A stretch of 21,591 nt of DNA from a virus. Positions 1-5,922 of the stretch are shown here, one piece after another. The stretch covers positions 1 through 21,591 of the IMG/VR virus record IMGVR_UViG_3300036790_000240; one strand, written 5' to 3'. The first letter of the stretch is position 1. The number at the start of each line of letters is the position of its first letter. The notes below the pieces were generated by a model. The model saw only the letters and a list, made by a program, of their open reading frames with translations. It searched no databases and had not been told where the DNA came from. The translations under genes were made by a program, and so were the position numbers.

Positions 1-87
1 CGCTGCCGGCGCACTCGTCCCCGTGCTGCTACTACGGGCACCTTCGCGTATGTCCCTGCGATCGCTAACAGGCGAGAAAGTCAATGA
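1..87 (+). CDS. Partial 3' end of an upstream gene
   Basis: An open frame runs from the first base of the window to a TGA at 85-87, giving 28 residues ending in RRESQ. The stop overlaps the start of the next gene as ATGA (84-87), the same coupling seen at several other junctions in this window. That is the main reason to take it as a real C-terminus. The fragment is too short to recognise and the upstream sequence is missing. Confidence 0.35.
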   Translation, partial: RCRRTRPRAATTGTFAYVPAIANRRESQ

Positions 88-650
88 CGCGGCTCGAAGA
101 ACTCTTGCAGACGCCCCGCATGGACGTGGGCGGCACGGACCCCCTGAATATGCTGCAGGGGCTGGATGACCTCCTTGAAGTCGTGAAACCTTCCCGCATG
201 ATCGAGATTGGGTGTTTCCACGGGATATCGACAGAATTGTTCTGTCTCCGTGTGCCGGATGTAGTCGCGATCGATCCGTGGGCCGGCGCGGATGACACCT
301 TTGCAGGGTTCATGAAGCGCTGCGAAAAATATACCGCCACGCTCTGCAATCCAGGAGCGTGGTGGCAACTTGAAGTTATCCGCGACGCGAGCCCTCGCGC
401 GCTTGATCGGTTCCGGACTGCCATCTTTGATTTCGCCTACATCGACGGGAACCATCATTTTGACGCCGTGGTGGCGGATATTCTCGCGTGTGCGCGTGTC
501 GTACGCCTGGACGCATACATTGGTGGACACGATTTTTCTATGCCGCAGGTCGCCAAAGCGGTAAGGCTCTTGCTCGGGGAGCCTGAAAAGACGTTCAGCG
601 ATGGCTCTTGGCTCTGCCGGAACAAGCTGATAGCGGAAACTGGGGTGTAG
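84..650 (+). CDS. Class I SAM-dependent methyltransferase-like protein
   Basis: This 188-residue protein has the glycine-rich loop of class I methyltransferases, IEIGCFHGIST (residues 40-50, acidic E41 and glycines G43 and G47). An acidic strand end, VVAIDPW, follows at about 60-66, and a later segment FDFAYIDGNHHFDAV resembles the Methyltransf_24 group common near sugar-modifying genes. The substrate cannot be read from the sequence; small molecules or glycans are usual for this group. The ATG at 84 is preceded by GAGAAAG and overlaps the previous stop as ATGA. It is one of two such genes in the window, the other at 16087-16689, but the two are not close copies. The fold call is fairly safe and the target is unknown. 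Confidence 0.65.
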   Translation: MTRLEELLQTPRMDVGGTDPLNMLQGLDDLLEVVKPSRMIEIGCFHGISTELFCLRVPDVVAIDPWAGADDTFAGFMKRCEKYTATLCNPGAWWQLEVIRDASPRALDRFRTAIFDFAYIDGNHHFDAVVADILACARVVRLDAYIGGHDFSMPQVAKAVRLLLGEPEKTFSDGSWLCRNKLIAETGV

Positions 651-663
651 ACCGCGGCCTGAT

Positions 664-703
664 GTTCCACAGTTTGCGTTGTTTTTGGGCCCACCTGTGG
701 AAC
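664..703. repeat. Perfect 9-bp inverted repeat in intergenic region
   Basis: GTTCCACAG (664-672) is matched exactly by CTGTGGAAC (695-703), separated by 22 bases. It lies between the methyltransferase stop and the dyad at 711-729. Its arm resembles the arm of that dyad with two extra bases (TGTTCCACAG against TGTTACAG), so the two may be related protein-binding sites. No T-run follows the right arm, so a simple intrinsic terminator is unlikely. Confidence 0.6.
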
Positions 704-710
704 GTCCGCG

Positions 711-729
711 TGTTACAGCTTCTGTAACA
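711..729. promoter_or_regulatory. Dispersed dyad, copy 1 (intergenic)
   Basis: TGTTACAG-CTT-CTGTAACA is a perfect 8-bp dyad with a 3-base centre. This is the only one of six copies that is intergenic; it ends 21 bases before the ATG at 751. It could be an operator for that gene or, like the other copies, a site with a genome-wide role. Weak promoter-like bases (TACACT at 739-744) follow it. Confidence 0.75.
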
Positions 730-750
730 AGTGCATAGTACACTCGCCGC

Positions 751-1005
751 ATGGGCACCAGCACAGACCAACGGTCGAACGCGCGCATCATCGCGTACAA
801 CGCGAAGGAAGTTCACTATCTGCGCACGGTGAACATCGTCACCACGCAGGCGCTGGCTAAGGCGCTCCACTTCAAAGAGTACCTGCAAGCCACTGCGGCC
901 CAGGCCGCGGCAAAGCCGAACCTCGTGCCGACGTTCATGGCGGCAGCGAGTTCAACAAAAGGTTTGCCCACCATTTACATTAACGGATATACTGCACCTT
1001 CCTAA
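751..1005 (+). CDS. Small protein of unknown function
   Basis: The ATG at 751 opens an 84-residue frame that I do not recognise. The middle (about residues 25-65) is alanine-rich and probably helical, and there is no membrane segment or cysteine. No good Shine-Dalgarno site precedes the start, so the gene is less certain than its neighbours. Support comes from fitting between a regulatory-looking intergenic region and the next gene, and from the lack of a better frame on either strand. Its last codons carry promoter-like bases for the next gene. Confidence 0.45.
   Translation: MGTSTDQRSNARIIAYNAKEVHYLRTVNIVTTQALAKALHFKEYLQATAAQAAAKPNLVPTFMAAASSTKGLPTIYINGYTAPS
964..993 (+). promoter_or_regulatory. 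Candidate sigma70-type promoter for the Acb2/Tad1-like gene
   Basis: TTGCCC (964-969) and TATACT (988-993) are separated by 18 bases, matching 4 of 6 and 5 of 6 consensus positions. Transcription would begin near 1000, about 35 bases before the ATG at 1035. The element lies inside the last codons of the preceding small gene and includes the 9-mer ATTAACGGA (979-987), which recurs at 13038 and 20792. Confidence 0.4.
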
Positions 1006-1034
1006 TCGCTTGACTTTGGCCACGGGAGGGAAGC

Positions 1035-1334
1035 ATGCTGAACCGGAAATACGATGCACACACCGGAGAGTGGACCCCCATGGCGCAGCTTCACAAATCG
1101 ACGTTCGAATATCTGAAGCCATCCGAAACGCAGCTTCAGGATATGGCATGCATGCGGACGTGCTTTGCGCGTTTTGCCGCGGAACTGGATCAGGTGCTGC
1201 CGCCCGGGCCGGACAAGACTTTTATCTTTCGTGAACTGCGTACGCTCGGCATGTGGGTGAATGTTGCGCTCACGCGTCACGCCGACGGCGCCCCGAGGGA
1301 AAGCGTTGCTGCCAAGGACGATACAACGGGATAA
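1035..1334 (+). CDS. Acb2/Tad1-like small protein (possible cyclic-nucleotide sponge)
   Basis: This 99-residue protein has the pattern I associate with the Acb2/Tad1 hairpin family: FEYLKP (24-29), then two predicted helices joined by a proline turn, PPGPDKT (56-62), and a last helix with MWVNVALTR (73-81). Family members usually show F-x-Y-x-x-P near the start and a closing MW-A-N-A-A-I-x-R-like helix. Acb2 and Tad1 proteins are phage anti-defence factors that bind the cyclic nucleotide signals of CBASS and Thoeris systems in the host cytoplasm. The start is set by GGGAGGG at 1024-1030. The family assignment is from memory of its pattern, without alignment. An unrelated small helical phage protein is the main alternative. 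Confidence 0.5.
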   Translation: MLNRKYDAHTGEWTPMAQLHKSTFEYLKPSETQLQDMACMRTCFARFAAELDQVLPPGPDKTFIFRELRTLGMWVNVALTRHADGAPRESVAAKDDTTG

Positions 1335-1397
1335 CAGCTACACTGCGCCGATATGGTTCATAGCCAGTCGGTGGCTCCCCAGCCTCAAGCAGTGCAC

Positions 1398-1436
1398 GGC
1401 CCCGGGATCGGCCTGTCCGGCCGACACCCCGGGGCC
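1398..1436 (+). ncRNA. Very strong RNA hairpin in leader of the 1474 gene
   Basis: GGCCCCGGG (1398-1406) pairs exactly with CCCGGGGCC (1428-1436), and inside it TCGGCC (1408-1413) pairs with GGCCGA (1419-1424) around a TGTCC loop. That gives 15 GC-rich base pairs with small internal bulges. It sits in the 139-base gap between two genes, 37 bases before the ATG at 1474. There is no T-run after it, so it is not a standard intrinsic terminator; it could be a transcript-stabilising or processing structure, or part of a small RNA. Confidence 0.5.
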
Positions 1437-1473
1437 AACCATTCTGAACCGCGTCTACCGCAAGGAGAAAACC

Positions 1474-1716
1474 ATGTTACCTGTCATGCTGTTCATTACG
1501 TTTGCCGCCGTTGGCCAGGGTTGGGTGACTGTCATCGATGACGAAGTCGGCCAGAAAGGCTCGTTCGCCACCCTGCAGGAGTGCGAGGCCGCGAAGCTGC
1601 CGGCGCTCGGCAAGGTCGCAGACGATCTGAAGACACGCCCTAATCTGGCGCTCGGGGATGCGTTCTGTTTTGACACGAGCGTCCTGCCGGGAGCGAGCTA
1701 CGCGCAGCCTGAATAA
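1474..1716 (+). CDS. Small exported or membrane-anchored protein of unknown function
   Basis: The 80-residue product starts with a short hydrophobic stretch, MLPVMLFITFAAVGQGW, that could be a signal peptide or anchor. It is followed by a soluble part with two cysteines (in LQECEAAK and DAFCFDT) that could form a disulfide in the periplasm. The frame is open further upstream, but AAGGAG at 1462-1467 places the start at the ATG at 1474. I do not recognise the family. Small exported phage proteins often act in lysis, superinfection exclusion or membrane alteration, but nothing here selects among these. Confidence 0.6.
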   Translation: MLPVMLFITFAAVGQGWVTVIDDEVGQKGSFATLQECEAAKLPALGKVADDLKTRPNLALGDAFCFDTSVLPGASYAQPE

Positions 1717-1723
1717 CCAGCGG

Positions 1724-1729
1724 TATAAT
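1724..1729 (+). promoter_or_regulatory. Consensus -10 element upstream of the 1743 gene
   Basis: TATAAT matches the sigma70 -10 consensus exactly, 13 bases before the ATG at 1743, in otherwise GC-rich DNA. No matching -35 box is seen at 16-18 bases upstream and there is no extended -10 TG. If active, the transcript would have almost no leader. Confidence 0.3.
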
Positions 1730-1742
1730 CCCGGGTGTAAGT

Positions 1743-2492
1743 ATGGCATCTTCAGCATCGAGCCCCGGCGGCAGCGCTGCCGCGGAAACCATCGGGCCGC
1801 TCAGCCCCTTCCAGAAGATCACTGGCATCCATTTTTCCAGTAAGTCGACGACGGAAGGGCTGCTCACCTGCACGTTTAGTTTCTCGGGCGGCGAAAAATT
1901 GGTCGGCGGCACGAACTATTTCCCGCCGGATAGCTCGCCCGCGGATGCGACCCAGTCAACAGACACGACGTTCGTACAAGGGCAAGCGCCTGAACTGTTG
2001 TTTTATCTTGTCGCGGAAAGTTCGCCGGGAAAAATCATTCAAAGACAAGGTCCGATCCCGATGAATATTGGGGTTCAGACGATTATTACGTCGACCATCC
2101 TAAAAGGCCCGGGTACCGGCCAAACTGAAACGCAGGTAACAAACGGGCCCGGACAACCGCTTCCGTTTGAGTTCACCATGAGTTTGGTTGATGTGCCGGA
2201 TACGGCGAATGTCTCAGTTGTGGTCACATCCGGGGACGAGGAACTTTATCCGGCCGCGTTTTTGCCGGGATACACCGCCTCCGCGCGCGACGAGGTCACG
2301 ACGACGGTAAACGGGAAAAACCCCAAGGTGCAAACGAAAACGATCCCGTCGTATACGCTGACCCAGTTTCACAGTGGTATCGATGATAGCGTGCCGTCCA
2401 CCGGTTGGTGGGCGTTCCCGGTGCAGTTCAACTGGCAACTGAGTATTATCGCATTTGGCCTTATCGCCAGCCCCACGCCGCCCCTTGAGTGA
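1743..2492 (+). CDS. Beta-strand-rich protein of unknown function
   Basis: This 249-residue protein has no recognised family. The first 18 residues are rich in Ser, Ala and Gly. The rest alternates hydrophobic and Thr/Ser residues with many Gly-Pro turns, the look of an all-beta protein such as a virion decoration or fibre domain. No membrane segment, signal peptide or cysteine cluster is evident. The ATG at 1743 is taken as start because the upstream frame is short; its ribosome binding site is weak. It lies between a small exported protein and a DNA-binding protein, so context does not fix its role. A structural role is inference only. Confidence 0.6.
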   Translation: MASSASSPGGSAAAETIGPLSPFQKITGIHFSSKSTTEGLLTCTFSFSGGEKLVGGTNYFPPDSSPADATQSTDTTFVQGQAPELLFYLVAESSPGKIIQRQGPIPMNIGVQTIITSTILKGPGTGQTETQVTNGPGQPLPFEFTMSLVDVPDTANVSVVVTSGDEELYPAAFLPGYTASARDEVTTTVNGKNPKVQTKTIPSYTLTQFHSGIDDSVPSTGWWAFPVQFNWQLSIIAFGLIASPTPPLE

Positions 2493-2523
2493 ATATTAGC
2501 CATGGCTTGGTATGACACTCATG

Positions 2524-2588
2524 GGTGCGCGGTGCTTGTGGCCTTTGATGGAGGGCTGCGAAGAACTAGGGGGTTCGGCCCGCGCACC
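2524..2588 (+). repeat. 9-bp inverted repeat with long loop in the leader of the winged-helix gene
   Basis: GGTGCGCGG (2524-2532) matches CCGCGCACC (2580-2588) exactly with 47 bases between. The right arm ends three bases before the direct repeats at 2591-2610. In RNA it would close a large loop in the leader of the 2632 gene; in DNA it could be a pair of distant binding sites. GC-rich sequence makes a chance match more likely than for the other repeats here. Confidence 0.35.
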
Positions 2589-2590
2589 TG

Positions 2591-2610
2591 CTGTTTACCT
2601 TCTATTTACC
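2591..2610 (+). promoter_or_regulatory. Tandem direct repeats at 11-bp spacing (candidate operator)
   Basis: CTGTTTACC (2591-2599) and CTATTTACC (2602-2610) agree at 8 of 9 bases and start exactly 11 bases apart. OmpR/PhoB-family proteins bind direct repeats of about this period, one monomer per repeat in tandem. The site lies 21 bases upstream of the start of a gene for such a winged-helix protein, so autoregulation is the natural inference. Confidence 0.5.
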
Positions 2611-2631
2611 AGCGAACAGCAAGGTAGCGGC

Positions 2632-3279
2632 ATGAGTTCACCGGCCCCCGACGACGCTGACGCTATCCCCGTGGAACTCCACGCTCCTATACAACGGGCG
2701 GCGTGTGAAGGTATTCCTGTTGGGGCAATCGGACGTATTTTCGCCTACGAACTGGGCGAAGTGTACATTGTGCTGAACTATCTGCACTCGATCGGCTCGA
2801 TCTCAGAAGTCCCCAAGCCTGACTGGCCGCCGACCGCGCGCGATGCCGATCGCTTGCCGCAGTTCGACGCCAAGCCGCAGGCGAGCAATCTACAGTTCGT
2901 AGCGCAGCGCGTGTTCAAGCTGACCAAACTCGAAGCCGGCTTCTTGACAGCGCTGATCCGATGTGAACACGCGGACAAAGGGATGCTGCACGGGATCATC
3001 GAGCAGCAACGCATGCAACGGCAGTCCCGGCCGAACAAGCTGGAACTTACGGACCCGAAGATGGTCGACGTGATGATCTGCAAGCTGCGGAAGAAATTGC
3101 GCGATCACGACGCGCAGTTCAATGGCGCCGTGCAAACTGTGTGGGGCGGCGGCTATTTCATTGACCCGAAGACCAAGGCAGCGCTATTGTCCCTCCTGGC
3201 AGACAATGGAGCCATCAATGTCAAAGCCGAAATCGCGAACGCCACAGCCAACGTCCTCATTGCCGCTGCCCGAGACTAA
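2632..3279 (+). CDS. OmpR/PhoB-type winged-helix DNA-binding protein without receiver domain
   Basis: The C-terminal half (about residues 94-178 of 215) matches the winged-helix effector domain of response regulators. It has a strand then FKLTKLEAGFLTALI, a recognition-helix region DPKMVDVMICKLRKKL (141-156), and the wing VQTVWGGGYFI (168-177), which parallels the family's TVRGxGYxL hairpin. There is no phosphoacceptor receiver domain. Residues 17-60 look like a second helix-turn-helix, so the protein may have two DNA-binding parts. The frame is open 120 bases further upstream, but AAGGTAG at 2621-2627 favours the ATG at 2632. It is likely a phage transcription regulator. The direct repeats just upstream fit self-control. 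Whether it binds the dispersed dyad is untested. Confidence 0.7.
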   Translation: MSSPAPDDADAIPVELHAPIQRAACEGIPVGAIGRIFAYELGEVYIVLNYLHSIGSISEVPKPDWPPTARDADRLPQFDAKPQASNLQFVAQRVFKLTKLEAGFLTALIRCEHADKGMLHGIIEQQRMQRQSRPNKLELTDPKMVDVMICKLRKKLRDHDAQFNGAVQTVWGGGYFIDPKTKAALLSLLADNGAINVKAEIANATANVLIAAARD

Positions 3280-3676
3280 GATCGATCCGCAGATTATCGC
3301 CGCGCAGCAATATGCCTTCCTGATGCAATACGAAGACGTGTTGATTTCGGCCCTCACTCCGGACGGTGAACGTGTCGAACTGAACGCCCTCTGCGATATG
3401 TTCGACGCCACTGTGCTGGTTTCTCATACCCGACGTGTTACCGACGAGAATTTTGCGGCAGTTCTGGCGCGCTGCACGCGCGTGCACTGCCTTGCCGCAA
3501 AACTCACCGATTGCACGTTTTATGGCCAGGAAATGAAGAAATTAGGCCAGGAAACGCCAAATATTGACAGCGCTGGCGAGAAAATCGTGGCGGAAATCGG
3601 AGAACTGCGAGCCGCCGCGGTGAAGGATTTGGAACTGCTTCACCAGTGTGCCTCGCCGTTAGTGAGGCTTTCTTAA
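3218..3676 (+). CDS. Unknown protein overlapping the end of the regulator gene
   Basis: The 152-residue product is not recognised. After a Pro/Ser-rich start (residues 1-25) it appears mostly helical, with cysteines in the central part (ALCDMFD, ARCTRVHCL, DCTFYG) and a charged helix near the end. The frame extends upstream to 3122, but the ATG at 3218, eight bases after a GGAG, gives a reasonable 62-base overlap with the regulator gene. An ATG at 3206 is also possible. The long overlap suggests translational coupling to the regulator, so it may work with it, but there is no direct evidence of function. Confidence 0.55.
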   Translation: MSKPKSRTPQPTSSLPLPETKIDPQIIAAQQYAFLMQYEDVLISALTPDGERVELNALCDMFDATVLVSHTRRVTDENFAAVLARCTRVHCLAAKLTDCTFYGQEMKKLGQETPNIDSAGEKIVAEIGELRAAAVKDLELLHQCASPLVRLS

Positions 3677-3711
3677 GTCTAGGCTGCGCAGGGTGCCTCA
3701 GAGGTAGTGCC

Positions 3712-4092
3712 ATGATCTCCGATACACCGCTACCGCACGTCGATCCGACTGCGGTAGGTCACTGGTTCTCGCTTGGTGGCTTGTTGGCCGCCCTTCTTGG
3801 TGTATTTGGGTTGATCCCGATCGTCATTGCGGCGTTTGCTGGTCTCGCCGCCGGCACGTATTACACGGTGCTTACCCTGCAGACGCCGCCGATCAATCAA
3901 TGGCTCATGAGCCGGCGCGAACGTGTCCGCGCTAAGCAGATCGCCAAGCTGCAATACAAACAGAGCCTGCTGGTAAGCGAAATGAAGAAATTGGGGCTGT
4001 CAACCCACGCCGAAGTTAGCATTACCGATAACAAGCAGACGACTACGATCGAGACGCACGCGACTGCCCTCGCAGATAAATCAAAGTCTTAA
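3712..4092 (+). CDS. Small membrane protein, holin candidate
   Basis: This 126-residue protein has a hydrophobic region at about residues 18-57 that could form one long or two short membrane helices around the LIPIV segment. A basic stretch follows (SRRERVRAKQ) and then a charged, probably coiled-coil tail. That shape fits phage holins and related lysis membrane proteins, which open or mark the inner membrane at the end of infection. AGAGG about 6 bases upstream supports the ATG at 3712 over earlier starts. No endolysin is recognisable beside it, which weakens the lysis reading. Its stop overlaps the terminase stop on the other strand. Confidence 0.5.
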   Translation: MISDTPLPHVDPTAVGHWFSLGGLLAALLGVFGLIPIVIAAFAGLAAGTYYTVLTLQTPPINQWLMSRRERVRAKQIAKLQYKQSLLVSEMKKLGLSTHAEVSITDNKQTTTIETHATALADKSKS

Positions 4093-5588
4093 GTCCATCC
4101 TGCCGAATTTATACGCACCGCGTTCTTTTTGGGGCGCGGCCGCATGTACTCTCCGATGTAGCTGGTCAGGCCTCCGTGGACCGTGAGCGCCAGATACTGC
4201 AGATCGTCGACCACATGCGAGAACGCGATGTGGACGCCGTCGATGGTGATGCCATTTTCTTTGTCGGGGGTGGGCTTAAGAATGCCGGTCTTGGTTTTTG
4301 TAAATCGGTATCCACCAGCCAACGCTCGACATAGGACAGGGCATCCCGAGCGATTAATAAGCAGCGTTGGGCCTCCGTTAGTTTGTCGGAGAAGGAGGGC
4401 TTCAATTGCTCTAAGTCGGGGTTCAATGTCGTTTGTAACAGCCGGGAATGCAGGGAAGCCAAATCGTTGCAGCAGTTCGAAACTACTTTCTTCGCTGTGA
4501 CTGTTTTTCGCCACACCGGACGGGTCGCCCACCAAAGCAACTCGGTAGGGCATGTATCGGTCGGTAAGCAACCGCGGCCGCAAGTTCTGCTGCAGATGTT
4601 TTTCAAGACCCACGTTGATGCCTGGGACTTCTTCATGGATGATCAGCCTTCCCATATGATCGCATTGTGCGATCAGGCTCCACGGGTTACGGCCGAAGTC
4701 CTGCCCGACGAGGATCGGGTAGCCCGGGAATAAGTTGGTTTCCTCGACGATATGGAATTGAGGGTTGAACGTGTTCTTGAAGACTGCGGCGCCGCTCGGA
4801 TCGTCGCCGTATTGTGCATGCACGTAGCGCTTCACCCAGTCCGATGCCTCGCCGTACATCCCCACAAGGCGCTCGTAATAGCGGCGCCCTTGCGTGCGAC
4901 GCATTTGACTATATTCTGGCAGTTTCATTGTTACAGGTGACTGTAACAGCCATTCCAGATTTTCGGCTTCGGGGCTCATGCCACTCGGCTGACGAAAGAG
5001 TGACCAGTCTGGTATCTGCATGGCTTCCATGGCTGTCATGAAGCCGTGCCACTCGCTCATTTCCGTGGGCATGTTGGAATCACAAATTATTCCATGCCAT
5101 GTTGGGGTTCCGCGGCCGCCGCTTGGGTATCGCCCTAAACGCCCTGAAATTGGAGCCAAAATGGAGATATCACTTTCAATTGCCTCTGAAATCCAGGCGC
5201 CCGTCAACTGCATGGACAGTACGCGGGCCTGATCTTCGGCGCTTTCAAGCGGCAGGAATATCCATTCACTGCGGACGTTATCGAAGCAGACGTGATAAAT
5301 ACTTTCGCTGACTTTCCAAATGCCTAAGCCGTTGGTGGCGAGCCACGTATCGCAGTCTTTGAGTACTGTATCTTTTAACGATTTCAAGGTTGTACGAATA
5401 ATCCCAAACCGAGTATATTTATAGCCGTCTTGTCCGGGCGCTTGCATAAGGGCGCGACGTAAGAGTTCAAGGATACAGGCGGTTGTTTTTCCGGAGCCTA
5501 CTGGTCCGACTATAATGCGGCCAAACGCTTCCGACTTCATAAAACGGGCGCAGGTGGCGGGAGCATTATAGGTTAGATTATTCGCCAT
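4089..5588 (-). CDS. terL: Terminase large subunit (ATPase/nuclease)
   Basis: The 499-residue protein is the DNA packaging motor. Walker A reads GPVGSGKTT (28-36). A Walker B-like strand ending in a catalytic acid is LTGAWISEAIE (128-138). The C-terminal RNase H-like nuclease has acids at D297 (VGQDFGR), D355 (VGDPSG) and D461/D462 (HVVDDLQYL). The enzyme would pump DNA through the portal into the prohead and cut the concatemer. The ATG at 5588 lies 11 bases inside the end of the upstream HNH gene. It is encoded on the strand opposite to portal and capsid, so packaging and head genes need separate promoters. One dispersed dyad lies within it at 4929-4948. Confidence 0.92.
   Translation of the reverse strand: MANNLTYNAPATCARFMKSEAFGRIIVGPVGSGKTTACILELLRRALMQAPGQDGYKYTRFGIIRTTLKSLKDTVLKDCDTWLATNGLGIWKVSESIYHVCFDNVRSEWIFLPLESAEDQARVLSMQLTGAWISEAIESDISILAPISGRLGRYPSGGRGTPTWHGIICDSNMPTEMSEWHGFMTAMEAMQIPDWSLFRQPSGMSPEAENLEWLLQSPVTMKLPEYSQMRRTQGRRYYERLVGMYGEASDWVKRYVHAQYGDDPSGAAVFKNTFNPQFHIVEETNLFPGYPILVGQDFGRNPWSLIAQCDHMGRLIIHEEVPGINVGLEKHLQQNLRPRLLTDRYMPYRVALVGDPSGVAKNSHSEESSFELLQRFGFPAFPAVTNDIEPRLRAIEALLLRQTNGGPTLLINRSGCPVLCRALAGGYRFTKTKTGILKPTPDKENGITIDGVHIAFSHVVDDLQYLALTVHGGLTSYIGEYMRPRPKKNAVRINSAGWT
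4929..4948. promoter_or_regulatory. Dispersed dyad, copy 2 (inside terminase gene)
   Basis: TGTTACAG-GTGA-CTGTAACA is a perfect 8-bp dyad with a 4-base centre, deep inside the large terminase coding region. It is far from any gene start, so ordinary promoter control is unlikely at this copy. Confidence 0.75.
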
Positions 5589-5922
5589 GTTGACGCAGCC
5601 ACAGTACAAGATTGGTTAGCGTTTGGGGGTTTTCATATGCATACCCTAATATTGAGTTGCAACGTGTACATAGTAAACCGCGTACCTTTCGTGTCACATG
5701 ATCATGGTCTACATGCAATACGCCGTGATATTCTTCATGCGGCGTTCTAGTACATGTGGCGCAATGACCATTTTGCTTTTGTAGCATATTTTCATAATCT
5801 TGTAGGCTGAGGCCGTAATTGCGTCGCAGATTGGACGATCTCGCTGAGCGTAAAAATGCTGCCCGGTTACGCACGCGCCAGCGTTTCGCTTTGGTTTGTC
5901 CGTCATGTATTTTCTTTGACAT
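5578..5922 (-). CDS. Endonuclease VII-type HNH nuclease
   Basis: This 114-residue protein has the zinc-binding and catalytic layout of the recombination endonuclease VII/HNH family: CATC (54-57), VDHDH (71-75), then RGLLCTRCN (81-89) and a C-terminal helical tail. A basic N-terminus and a YGLSLQDYENML helix precede the first cysteine pair, as usual in the family. The ATG at 5922 shares a base with the phosphoesterase stop (TAATG), and the end overlaps terL by 11 bases. The DNA is AT-richer than its phosphoesterase neighbour. Free-standing phage genes of this family are often homing endonucleases, though a role in resolving replicated DNA for packaging is possible beside terL. A relative lies at 15725-16090. 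Confidence 0.85.
   Translation of the reverse strand: MSKKIHDGQTKAKRWRVRNRAAFLRSARSSNLRRNYGLSLQDYENMLQKQNGHCATCTRTPHEEYHGVLHVDHDHVTRKVRGLLCTRCNSILGYAYENPQTLTNLVLWLRQHGE

Noticed and set aside
4434-4443. TGTAACAGCC as a seventh dyad copy
   Set aside because: Only one arm is present; no matching GTTACAG lies within several bases upstream.
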